60,149 bases of DNA. Origin: Algoriphagus aquimarinus. Its GTDB lineage: Bacteria; Bacteroidota; Bacteroidia; Cytophagales; Cyclobacteriaceae. Below are positions 25,474-33,480 of the stretch, one piece after another. The notes under the pieces were generated by a model that saw only the letters and a program-made list of their open reading frames with translations, was not told the DNA's origin and searched no databases. The translations under genes were made by a program, and so were the position numbers. The stretch lies in contig NZ_FOKK01000023.1 in the NCBI RefSeq assembly GCF_900112005.1, positions 1 to 60,149 of the forward strand, in the 5' to 3' direction. Position 1 is the first letter of the stretch. Each line of letters begins with the position of its first letter.

Positions 25474-26618
25474 TTTCTTTTCAGTTGGCTCCATAGATGG
25501 TTCTTGAGTTTACTTTTGAAAGCTTCCAAACTGTATGATTCCAGTACTCTCACACGTCCAGCCTCCCCCATTTTCAGACGCAACTGTTCATTAAGAATAA
25601 GTTTCCCTATGGCCTCAACTCCGCTCTTCACATCGGCTATAGGAATTAGATAGCCCGTTTCGCCTTCAATCACCATTTCCTCAACTCCACCCGATTTTGT
25701 GGCCAAAATAGGCTTTCCTGCTGCCATTGCCTCCAATACAACTGTTGGGAATGAATCAGGCAAAATAGATGGCAAAACAAAAATATCTGTGGCTGATAAA
25801 ATTGTAGGGATATCAGTTCGTAACCCCAGGTTTGTGACGTTACACTTCAGTTTATTAACACTTATTTCTGATTCTATCTCCGCCAGAATTTCTTCATACC
25901 CTGGATATGGATCTCCTACCAGAACAAAGTGGCATTGTGGATAAGTCTTAAGAATTTCCTGAGCAATCTCTAGAAAAAATAGCTGCCCTTTACCCGGATT
26001 GATACGACCAATCATAGTAATAATAAGCTTATCTGCAGGCAAATTAAGCTTAGATTTAGCATTAGGATACTCCAAAAGGAAATCACCATATGGAATCCCG
26101 TTGTGGATAACTTCAGGCTTAGCAACCTTCAATCTATGACTCCAGTGATTCTTCACAGCATTGGATACCACTATAGGAGAAGCTGTTGATCCATCGAGTA
26201 ACTTGCCAAGCAATTTGATAAGAGGGGCTGGACCTAGTAAGATCTCATGAATATGCCATATATGAGGAAGTTGATTATTCTTAGCCCAATATGCCCCGAT
26301 GATTACGGCCAGTGTATTAGAATAAATCAAATCAAACTTAAACTCAGCATGAAGTTTATCCAGAAACCGATAGGCTTTGCGGCTTTTGCTCAACCTATTA
26401 ACCAATCCCAATGGAGACACATACTTTCTTCTAAGAATTCCCAAATTCTGAATTCTAACTTCTATCCCTTCTTTCAAAAAATAATCATGCAACGGTCCGG
26501 GGCCAGATAAAACGACCACTGGAGTAATGCCTTCGTTTTGGTACACTCTTACCACTTCAATCAGAATCCTGGATGAGCCATATAAGTCTGACGAACTATT
26601 GAGAAAGAGTACGTTCAA
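25470..26618 (-). CDS. GT4-family glycosyltransferase
   Basis: A 382-residue GT-B enzyme with the acceptor-domain start NVLFLNSSSDLYGSSRILIE, the hinge segment IITMIGRINPGKGQLFFLEI, and the donor-binding E-x7-E-like region PSILPDSFPTVVLEAMAAGK. It is a retaining transferase adding a sugar to the growing lipid-linked repeat on the cytoplasmic side. It starts 15 bp after the preceding transferase gene stops and overlaps the next by four bases. Substrate not predictable. Confidence 0.85.
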   Translation of the reverse strand: MNVLFLNSSSDLYGSSRILIEVVRVYQNEGITPVVVLSGPGPLHDYFLKEGIEVRIQNLGILRRKYVSPLGLVNRLSKSRKAYRFLDKLHAEFKFDLIYSNTLAVIIGAYWAKNNQLPHIWHIHEILLGPAPLIKLLGKLLDGSTASPIVVSNAVKNHWSHRLKVAKPEVIHNGIPYGDFLLEYPNAKSKLNLPADKLIITMIGRINPGKGQLFFLEIAQEILKTYPQCHFVLVGDPYPGYEEILAEIESEISVNKLKCNVTNLGLRTDIPTILSATDIFVLPSILPDSFPTVVLEAMAAGKPILATKSGGVEEMVIEGETGYLIPIADVKSGVEAIGKLILNEQLRLKMGEAGRVRVLESYSLEAFKSKLKNHLWSQLKRK

Positions 26619-26633
26619 TGTAATTCTGGGTGA

Positions 26634-27752
26634 TTATTTTGAAAGGATTAATTTTTGAAAATCAGCAATGAATTTCTTCGCTGAAAAGTCTTTTGCTCGT
26701 TCTAAGCCTCTTTCAATAAGCGACATTCTTAAGCTATCTTCAGATGCCAAAAGTATCATTTTTTCTGCCAAATCCTGCGTATCGCCAGTTTTAGAGACCA
26801 ATCCAGCACCGGCAGAAACTTCGACCAACGCAGGCTGATCGGAATGAATCACAGGAATTCCAAAACCCATAGCTTCAACGATCGGAATTCCGAAGCCCTC
26901 ATTTTCTGAAGGAAAAACATAGGCAAAAGCACCTTCATACAAGGCTCTAACCTGTGCATCACTAACATATCCCGGCAACAGTACTTTACCTTCTAACTTA
27001 AGCTCAGTTATAAGTTTTTCCACAATAGGCAAGTCATTCATCTGAGCACTTTGTCCTGCTCCTCCTGCAAGTAACAGTTTAAAATCAGAGTTGGTTTTTT
27101 CTAAAAATGATGCAAATGCCCGAACCAGCAAAGGCAAGTTTTTACGTTTGTCAAAAGTACCAATGTGAACAAAGTATTGATATTTATCCACGCCCAATTT
27201 CTCTATGAAAGCAGAATCAACCTCAGTAGTCATATTTTTAGGTACTTGATAAATCACCGAGATGGGAGACTTATTTCCCAAATGGGAAAGTATAGCATCA
27301 CGGGAATAATTGGTCGTAGTGATAATCTCCGTGTTTTGCTTCAATCCCTTTCTGATCAAACTCAGAAAATAGGTTCTCCACCAAGTCGGATAATTCTGCG
27401 GCATTTGCCAAAAGAATGCATCATGAATTACTGTCAATCTACGACAGGATAAAGAAGCTACGGGAGAAACGAAGTCAGGACAAATCAACACATCGGCTTG
27501 ATGTTTCTTTACCATGTCAGGAAGCTGAAATTCCTTCCATCGAAAGTAATCTAAATGATAATTGAGACGCTGAATTTTAGATTGTACTCCTTTAAAGGTT
27601 TGATCTGCGCTTTGCTCCTTAGGATCATGCGAAAAAACCCACTCTATCTCAGGATGTGGATAAGTCAACACAGCTTGCGCCAACTCCATCATATAAGTTT
27701 TGATCCCAGTGGTGGCAACATTCAGGTACTGTAGATCGAGGAGAACTTTCAA
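26634..27752 (-). CDS. GT4-family glycosyltransferase (mannosyltransferase-like)
   Basis: A 372-residue GT-B protein with the N-terminal GIKTYMMELAQAVL, the mid-region TVIHDAFFWQMPQNYPTWWR typical of the mannosyl/rhamnosyl GT4 subgroup, and the catalytic segment SENEGFGIPIVEAMGFGIPV (E-x7-E). It belongs to the same run as its neighbours, 19 bp after the polymerase/ligase gene. Sugar specificity is inferred only from subgroup resemblance. Confidence 0.85.
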   Translation of the reverse strand: MKVLLDLQYLNVATTGIKTYMMELAQAVLTYPHPEIEWVFSHDPKEQSADQTFKGVQSKIQRLNYHLDYFRWKEFQLPDMVKKHQADVLICPDFVSPVASLSCRRLTVIHDAFFWQMPQNYPTWWRTYFLSLIRKGLKQNTEIITTTNYSRDAILSHLGNKSPISVIYQVPKNMTTEVDSAFIEKLGVDKYQYFVHIGTFDKRKNLPLLVRAFASFLEKTNSDFKLLLAGGAGQSAQMNDLPIVEKLITELKLEGKVLLPGYVSDAQVRALYEGAFAYVFPSENEGFGIPIVEAMGFGIPVIHSDQPALVEVSAGAGLVSKTGDTQDLAEKMILLASEDSLRMSLIERGLERAKDFSAKKFIADFQKLILSK

Positions 27753-27771
27753 TTTATTGTTTTTAGGATTG

Positions 27772-29172
27772 TCAATCTGTCTTAATCGATTGAATATTTA
27801 TTCTACTATACTCATTTACGGAATAGCCAACCATCCACCAAGTAAGCCAGGCAACATAGGTGTACATTTCAGCATTGGCAGTGAAAAGTGGCAATAGTAG
27901 CCCAACTTTTACGGCAGCTGCTACGAAGGCTATTCGAGCAGCCATCAAATTTTGAGTTCGATAAAATACTCTCAAACTCAAAATCACTCCAGAAGCCAAT
28001 GTTAGAATATACAAAATCATGCCAAGCCAGCCGAGTTGTACTCCATAAATAAGAAACTGATTTTCACCACCTACCCTGAGTTCCTCAGATACACTTCCGG
28101 AATTTCCACTCATAGCTAAGCCTATTCCAAGGGGATTCCCTACCATTGAATCAAGAGCTAACACCCATTCCACCACGTGGCCGACACTAGACGTGCTTTC
28201 AAAAGTGAGGGTGTCTAGCACAAAGAAATAGAAATCATCACTGGCGAAGAATAGCACATACACGACAAAGGCCAACAAACTTAGAAAGCCTGCTGCGATC
28301 AATTTGTACAAGCCGAATACGAGTGCTAAAAAGAAAATCATCACAAAAAATGCAACGAATGCTGCTCTAGAGGCTGAAAACATTAAGCTTCCTAAGGAGC
28401 AAATCATGACTACCACGTACAACCAATTCCCTTCCTTTTTACTGGTCAGAAACCAGATTAGGCCGGCTGAAAAACCCATCAATACCGAACTAGCCATCTC
28501 TAAAGGATCGGAGAAAAAGCTAGCTAAGCGTTTGGTCACAGCGGGCGTCTCGAATGTCCATGTCAACCCAAAATTGCCTGTTGTATCAATATCGTTGATC
28601 ACATGATTGTATAAAGCATACCCTGTGAACTGCTGCAAATGAGCATCCAATACAAAACTTTCTAATACATTCACTAAGAAGGCAGCAATTGCTATCCCGA
28701 AAACAATCTGAAAGACCCGTTTGATTTCAATGCCGTCGAATGTGGTATTTCTCCCCAGAAAATACACCAAGCCCGGTATCAACATGCTTTTGAAATACAG
28801 CGCCTTATTCAGAAAAGAAGACTCACCAAGTGGCAAGAAGAGATACAAGGCCGCCAAGCCCAAGAAACCCATCATTAACCAATCAGTAGATTGCAGACGG
28901 ATAGGATATTCAAAGATTTTTCGCTGGTAAAACACAAAAACTGCTACCGCAATAAGTACAGTCAATTCCTTTATTATCTGAAAAAAACCAAGCAGTAAGG
29001 GGGAAGCTGTAGCTAAAAAGACAACACTAAGTGTGGTGATGTAAAATGGCAAAAAAAGAGCTAAGAAATAGATAAAATAGCTCCATTTGCCTTTAAAAAC
29101 CATCGCCTGCACCGTCCACAGAAATCCTGTGGAAACGGCCAATGCAATGAGTATGAAAAAAATCAAAGGCAT
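27772..29172 (-). CDS. O-antigen ligase/polymerase-like membrane protein (Wzy-like)
   Basis: A 466-residue protein with about 12 hydrophobic helices and a large loop near residues 330-390 (VLALDSMVGNPLGIGLAMSG, ELRVGGENQFLIYGVQLG), the arrangement of the Wzy_C/O-antigen ligase superfamily. In a Wzx/Wzy-type cluster it would polymerise repeat units in the periplasm. Sequence alone does not separate polymerase from ligase; the cluster context favours polymerase. Confidence 0.8.
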   Translation of the reverse strand: MPLIFFILIALAVSTGFLWTVQAMVFKGKWSYFIYFLALFLPFYITTLSVVFLATASPLLLGFFQIIKELTVLIAVAVFVFYQRKIFEYPIRLQSTDWLMMGFLGLAALYLFLPLGESSFLNKALYFKSMLIPGLVYFLGRNTTFDGIEIKRVFQIVFGIAIAAFLVNVLESFVLDAHLQQFTGYALYNHVINDIDTTGNFGLTWTFETPAVTKRLASFFSDPLEMASSVLMGFSAGLIWFLTSKKEGNWLYVVVMICSLGSLMFSASRAAFVAFFVMIFFLALVFGLYKLIAAGFLSLLAFVVYVLFFASDDFYFFVLDTLTFESTSSVGHVVEWVLALDSMVGNPLGIGLAMSGNSGSVSEELRVGGENQFLIYGVQLGWLGMILYILTLASGVILSLRVFYRTQNLMAARIAFVAAAVKVGLLLPLFTANAEMYTYVAWLTWWMVGYSVNEYSRINIQSIKTD

Positions 29173-29297
29173 CGGTTTACCATAGTTATGCTGTCAGGTT
29201 CAAAAATAATAGACTCACTTAAAATGTATGTAATGACTAAAAGCAAAGTAAACAGCTTTTACACATTGCACAAACACACAACAAACTGAATCTAAAA

Positions 29298-30077
29298 TCA
29301 ACCTTTTGTAATGTACTGGTCTTTGTAAAGCTGGTTGTCAGCTCTTTTTCGAATCAATTCTTCTATCTCAGGATTTGAGATTTGATCTTCGGTAGGAGCA
29401 TATAGTGCCCGCTGCCTGTTCTCAGAATTTGCAGGTGGATCGCATAGATAATAGATCGCAAGAGACTTTCGGATATTTGTCCCATCGGTACTTACCTCTC
29501 TACTCAGTCCATGCCATGACTGATAAGTAGTGTCAAAAATCACCGCTCTGTTGAACTTCACCTCAACTTCCTTCTCCAACTTATGTGGACGATGGCTCTC
29601 ATTATCATTGCTCCAAAGGCCAAAGTGTCCGCCAAATTCTGGTTTCCAGTCTTGTGAAAGGTATAAAATTAGATTTATTCTACGCTGAAGACCAAGCTTG
29701 GGATGAATATTATAATCCAAATGCGGATTGAGCTTTCCTCCATCAGGATGCATATGCCAGCCTCCACCATGAAGCCCAAAATCCGGATACAATTTGATAC
29801 CCAACATTGCTCCCAATTGACTTACAAAAGTCTCAGAGCATAAGTATTCAAAAAATTTATAGGTATGTTCTGGAAACTTGTTCCAATCATTGAGCGCAGA
29901 TTTCTTCTCCAAAGGATTGGAATACGTAAATAAGCTACTGTCATCAATCACCGGAAATTCCTCAGAAAGGGATTTTGCGAATTTTGAATCAACAAAATCA
30001 TCAATAACTATATGTGGAAAAGGTGCAGCTGAGTGAAACTCTTCGACTCTATTTTTTATCTCCTCAATCTTAATCAT
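29298..30077 (-). CDS. 2-oxoglutarate/Fe(II)-dependent oxygenase (prolyl-4-hydroxylase-like fold)
   Basis: A 259-residue cytoplasmic protein with the iron triad His119-x-Asp121 (NPHLDYNIH) and His189 (YQSWHGL), and a likely 2-oxoglutarate-binding Arg203 (NIRKSLAIYY). It overlaps the upstream GT2 gene by eight bases and is followed by the polymerase gene, so it is made with the polysaccharide enzymes. It may hydroxylate a sugar, lipid carrier or glycan-associated group, but the substrate is unknown. There is no signal peptide, so it acts before export. Confidence 0.82.
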   Translation of the reverse strand: MIKIEEIKNRVEEFHSAAPFPHIVIDDFVDSKFAKSLSEEFPVIDDSSLFTYSNPLEKKSALNDWNKFPEHTYKFFEYLCSETFVSQLGAMLGIKLYPDFGLHGGGWHMHPDGGKLNPHLDYNIHPKLGLQRRINLILYLSQDWKPEFGGHFGLWSNDNESHRPHKLEKEVEVKFNRAVIFDTTYQSWHGLSREVSTDGTNIRKSLAIYYLCDPPANSENRQRALYAPTEDQISNPEIEELIRKRADNQLYKDQYITKG

Positions 30078-31002
30078 GATAGGTTTTTATTAGGCCATCC
30101 GCGAAGCCTTTCCAGGCCATACGTAATTTTTGGAGCCTCCATCTTCCTATAAAATAGACGGAATAAAGAAGCATTTTTCCAAATTGAACAGCCACGGCCA
30201 AAGGTATAAAAATATTTTCAGTGTGATGTTTGATGAATATCATTTGATTTCTCTGTGCCAAATAATGTACCATAGGATTCAAGAAGCCTTCTTTTCCTTT
30301 AGTTTTTGATTTGGACGAATTGCCTACGGAATGATAAATCCTCGATTCTGATTCAAACCAAAGCTTGTAACCTTTTTCCCGAACCCTCATCGAGAGATCT
30401 ACATCTTCAAAGGAGCCAAAAAAGAAGAACTCCTTTAAAAGACCCGTTTCCCGAAGCACTTTCGTTTTTATCAGAGTAGCACAGCCAGTAGTCCATGCCG
30501 TCTCCTCAGAAATAACCTCACTGAGATCAGTACTTCCTTCCTTTTTAGTGAGTGAAAGCCCTAAGGACGGAATGAGCTTGCCTCCCGCATTCCAAATGAC
30601 GTTTCTGCGTTCTCCATTATAAAAAATCAATGGTTGAGCTATCCCAAATTCAGGTTTATCATGTATGGAGAAAACCAGTTTATCAAGAAAATCCGGCTCA
30701 ACTTCCGTATCATTATTCAGCTCCATGATGTAATCGAAGTTTTGCTCCAAAGCATAACGGAACCCAACATTATTCCCTCCGGAAAAGCCCAAGTTTTCAT
30801 CAGTAAATATGAAATGAGCAAAATCACCAAATTCCTTTTGAAGTTGCTCTCCAGAACCATCACCGGAATGATTGTCAATGATAATACTTTTGAAATTAGG
30901 GTAATTACAACCCTGAAGCGAGATTAGGCACTTTTTGGAATCTTCATAATTTTTCCAATTGATCAAAACTATTGCTACGGACGGAAAAGATGAAGAACTC
31001 AT
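30070..31002 (-). CDS. GT2-family glycosyltransferase
   Basis: A 310-residue GT-A enzyme with the N-terminal nucleotide-binding fold (VAIVLINWKNYEDSKKCLIS, IIIDNHSGDGSGEQL), GFSGGNNVGF, the NNDTEV acidic motif, and GSFEDVDLSMRVREKGYK as the catalytic ED-x-D region. It resembles rhamnosyltransferase-like GT2 proteins. A C-terminal hydrophobic segment (IPLAVAVQFGKMLLYSVYF) probably anchors it to the membrane. It overlaps the oxygenase gene. Confidence 0.88.
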   Translation of the reverse strand: MSSSSFPSVAIVLINWKNYEDSKKCLISLQGCNYPNFKSIIIDNHSGDGSGEQLQKEFGDFAHFIFTDENLGFSGGNNVGFRYALEQNFDYIMELNNDTEVEPDFLDKLVFSIHDKPEFGIAQPLIFYNGERRNVIWNAGGKLIPSLGLSLTKKEGSTDLSEVISEETAWTTGCATLIKTKVLRETGLLKEFFFFGSFEDVDLSMRVREKGYKLWFESESRIYHSVGNSSKSKTKGKEGFLNPMVHYLAQRNQMIFIKHHTENIFIPLAVAVQFGKMLLYSVYFIGRWRLQKLRMAWKGFADGLIKTYHD

Positions 31003-31103
31003 TCAGGAAAATTTGTGGATAAAATGCAACTATGCAAGGGTGCGCAATTCAATTAGCGCTCAAATATACGGCTCAATCAAAAAGTAAAGTCGGATTTACG
31101 GAA

Positions 31104-32399
31104 TCAATTTTTGGTAAAAAGCTCAAGAACTAATTTTCTATTGTAGCGCCAATTGAAATAGCAGGAAATCAAAAAGGATACTACTTCGGTTGAAAGCAAT
31201 GCAAAAGCTAGGCCCACTTCCCCATAATAAGCAGTCGCCAAAACTGAGGCAACTAGCATATAAGCACACATAAGCCAAGATGTTCTAAACATCAGCTGCT
31301 TCTGATCATTGATAAGAAAGACTATAATATTCCAAATATTCAGGGAAGCTAATAAGGGAATGAATGCCAAAATCTCCAAAATTTCTACAGACTTGGGTAA
31401 CGAGGCTCTAGACAAAACTGCAATAATGAATTCAGAACCCAAGAAGGTACCTATGGACAAGAAACCGCTTGTACATAAAGAAAGAAGCAACACTTTGGTA
31501 GAAAACTTCAAAAATGCTGCCCTGTCTTTGACAAACAATTTGGCTGCGTTTGGATATACAGCTTGTACTATAAGTGAAGGCAGCATCCTCATCACCATGA
31601 TTACGCGCTCCGCTAAGCTATACATGCCTAGCGTCTCAGCAGCCGTAAAGAAACTTAGGACTATTAATCCTCCATTGACAGCAATATGGCTCCCTAGATT
31701 TGAGAAAAAGAGCAACACATTTGAAGTAAGACTTTTCCATATCGCCAAAAACTCAGGTCTATAAAACTTGATCCCCAAAAAGGTTCGAATATATACCAGA
31801 AGGAAAAGGTTTACCCCCATACCAAAAAACCCCATCGAGAAATTGACCCACTTACTTTGTTCAGGATTGTGGATAAACAGTACAATTCCCATCAAAAAAA
31901 GCAGTTTGGAAAAGATGTTAGCGATGCTCACCAGCTTCATTTTCTCCATACCCTGGAAAAACCAAAGAGGAAGTGTAGCTTCAGAAAACAAGAGCATCAG
32001 TGAAAACACCAAGATGATCTGATATTCCTGAAAGAGATTAAATCCAAAAACTCCAATGATTATAACTAGGCTGGCGATTGCTGCCAATAGGATCTTAGCC
32101 GAAAATATATTGGACACTATATGTGATAGTGCCAGCTTATTTTGTTGGTTGACCGCAACTTCCCGTGGCGCACTGAGATTGTATCCAAATCCCACCAAGA
32201 TATTTAGCAGGACGATTACGGAAAGGGAGAGATTTACCAAACCGAACTGATCCACGCCAATCCCCTGAATCAACAGCGGCATGGATATAATTGTAATCAG
32301 GACATTCGAAGATTGAATGATCGCCAGAAACAGGAAATTCTGGATAGATTTATTCCTTATGAAAGTTCCGAAGGGAAGTAGACCGAGTTTTTCTAGCAT
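31104..32399 (-). CDS. Polysaccharide flippase (Wzx-like)
   Basis: A 431-residue protein with about 12 membrane helices and the Polysacc_synt/MATE-like pattern (IQSSNVLITIISMPLLIQGI, GVDQFGLVNLSLSVIVLL, FFSNLGSHIAVNGGLIVLSF, MYSLAERVIMVMRMLPSLIV). It would move undecaprenyl-linked repeat units across the inner membrane. It sits between the chain-length gene and the first transferase, all in one orientation. Confidence 0.88.
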   Translation of the reverse strand: MLEKLGLLPFGTFIRNKSIQNFLFLAIIQSSNVLITIISMPLLIQGIGVDQFGLVNLSLSVIVLLNILVGFGYNLSAPREVAVNQQNKLALSHIVSNIFSAKILLAAIASLVIIIGVFGFNLFQEYQIILVFSLMLLFSEATLPLWFFQGMEKMKLVSIANIFSKLLFLMGIVLFIHNPEQSKWVNFSMGFFGMGVNLFLLVYIRTFLGIKFYRPEFLAIWKSLTSNVLLFFSNLGSHIAVNGGLIVLSFFTAAETLGMYSLAERVIMVMRMLPSLIVQAVYPNAAKLFVKDRAAFLKFSTKVLLLSLCTSGFLSIGTFLGSEFIIAVLSRASLPKSVEILEILAFIPLLASLNIWNIIVFLINDQKQLMFRTSWLMCAYMLVASVLATAYYGEVGLAFALLSTEVVSFLISCYFNWRYNRKLVLELFTKN

Positions 32400-32412
32400 G
32401 GCAGCTTATGAG

Positions 32413-33480
32413 TTAGCTTTCCTGCACGTGTTTCTGGTACAATCGGCGGAAGTAGAATACAAAAAGTGTCAATAAACCGACGATGATGCAGCCCAACACC
32501 ATTCCCTTGACCAATCGAATCTCAGATCGCTTTAATGGGAATCTAGGTGAATCTATAATCTGAATCAAAGGTGAATTATTGCGATGATTGACTTTAGCTA
32601 TTTCGAGGTTCTTTACGATTTCCTCATATACAGCACCTGTCGCTTGCACATCGATCTGTCGTTTTTTGGTCTCTATCGTGCCTGTAGAAAGAAGTGGGTT
32701 GGCATTGGGAACCCGATCTGTCGCCATCGCATAGGCACCAATACTTTCATCCAGGATTTTTCTCACTGAATCTGCCTGAGATTGGAGTATAGATAGATTT
32801 TCACCCGTCTTTTTAGTCTTCGTCTCTAGGTAAAATGTGTTTACATTTTGCACCAAACGCTCGTTGAATACTTTCGCGTACCCCTCGTCTTTGGATGAAA
32901 TAGAAACCTGTATGATACTCAACTTTCGATCTGGCTTAGCAACACTGAGCTGATTTTCCCGGATTAGTTTAGCTACTTCCTTGACCACAGAATCCTGCGA
33001 AACGGTGAATTGCTCCCTAGGAACAGAGAAATCCATGGATGGAATATCCACTCTGGAAGCCCACTTCTTATCCAACTCTTCAAAAGTAACAAAACGATCA
33101 ATCAGCAATTCATTGTCATCAAACTTACTCAGCAAAGTCTCGTCAAGCATTCGATCAGAGCGATACAGCTCCATAATATTATCTCCTTGAAATAAACCAC
33201 TCGTACTCCCAAGTGAACCTAAATTCACTCCCACAAGCGATGCAAGGCCAGACATTTGACCCATTCCTCCTGCATCACCTTCTTCTAGGACAAAAGAAGT
33301 CTCAGCATGAAAAACAGGTTTTTTGAATATGGAAACTAACGCACCTAAGGCAATTCCTATAATCCCTGAAAGAAGCAGGATTTTCCATTTAGAAAGAAAA
33401 AAAGCGATCCATTCACTGATATTTTGGAAGACTTCCTTGAGCGTAAACTGATTGTCAGAAAAGTGTTGTGATCCCGCCAT
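32413..33480 (-). CDS. Chain-length determinant protein (Wzz family, no kinase domain)
   Basis: A 355-residue protein with two membrane helices (WKILLLSGIIGIALGALVSI near 32-52, and GMVLGCIIVGLLTLFVFYF near 325-343) enclosing a periplasmic coiled region (QSQADSVRKILDESIGAYA) and the conserved PxxPxxP-like segment DSPRFPLKRSEI. The C-terminal tyrosine-kinase domain of Wzc proteins is missing, so a kinase, if any, lies elsewhere. The start ATG shares one base with the stop of the export gene. Confidence 0.88.
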   Translation of the reverse strand: MAGSQHFSDNQFTLKEVFQNISEWIAFFLSKWKILLLSGIIGIALGALVSIFKKPVFHAETSFVLEEGDAGGMGQMSGLASLVGVNLGSLGSTSGLFQGDNIMELYRSDRMLDETLLSKFDDNELLIDRFVTFEELDKKWASRVDIPSMDFSVPREQFTVSQDSVVKEVAKLIRENQLSVAKPDRKLSIIQVSISSKDEGYAKVFNERLVQNVNTFYLETKTKKTGENLSILQSQADSVRKILDESIGAYAMATDRVPNANPLLSTGTIETKKRQIDVQATGAVYEEIVKNLEIAKVNHRNNSPLIQIIDSPRFPLKRSEIRLVKGMVLGCIIVGLLTLFVFYFRRLYQKHVQES

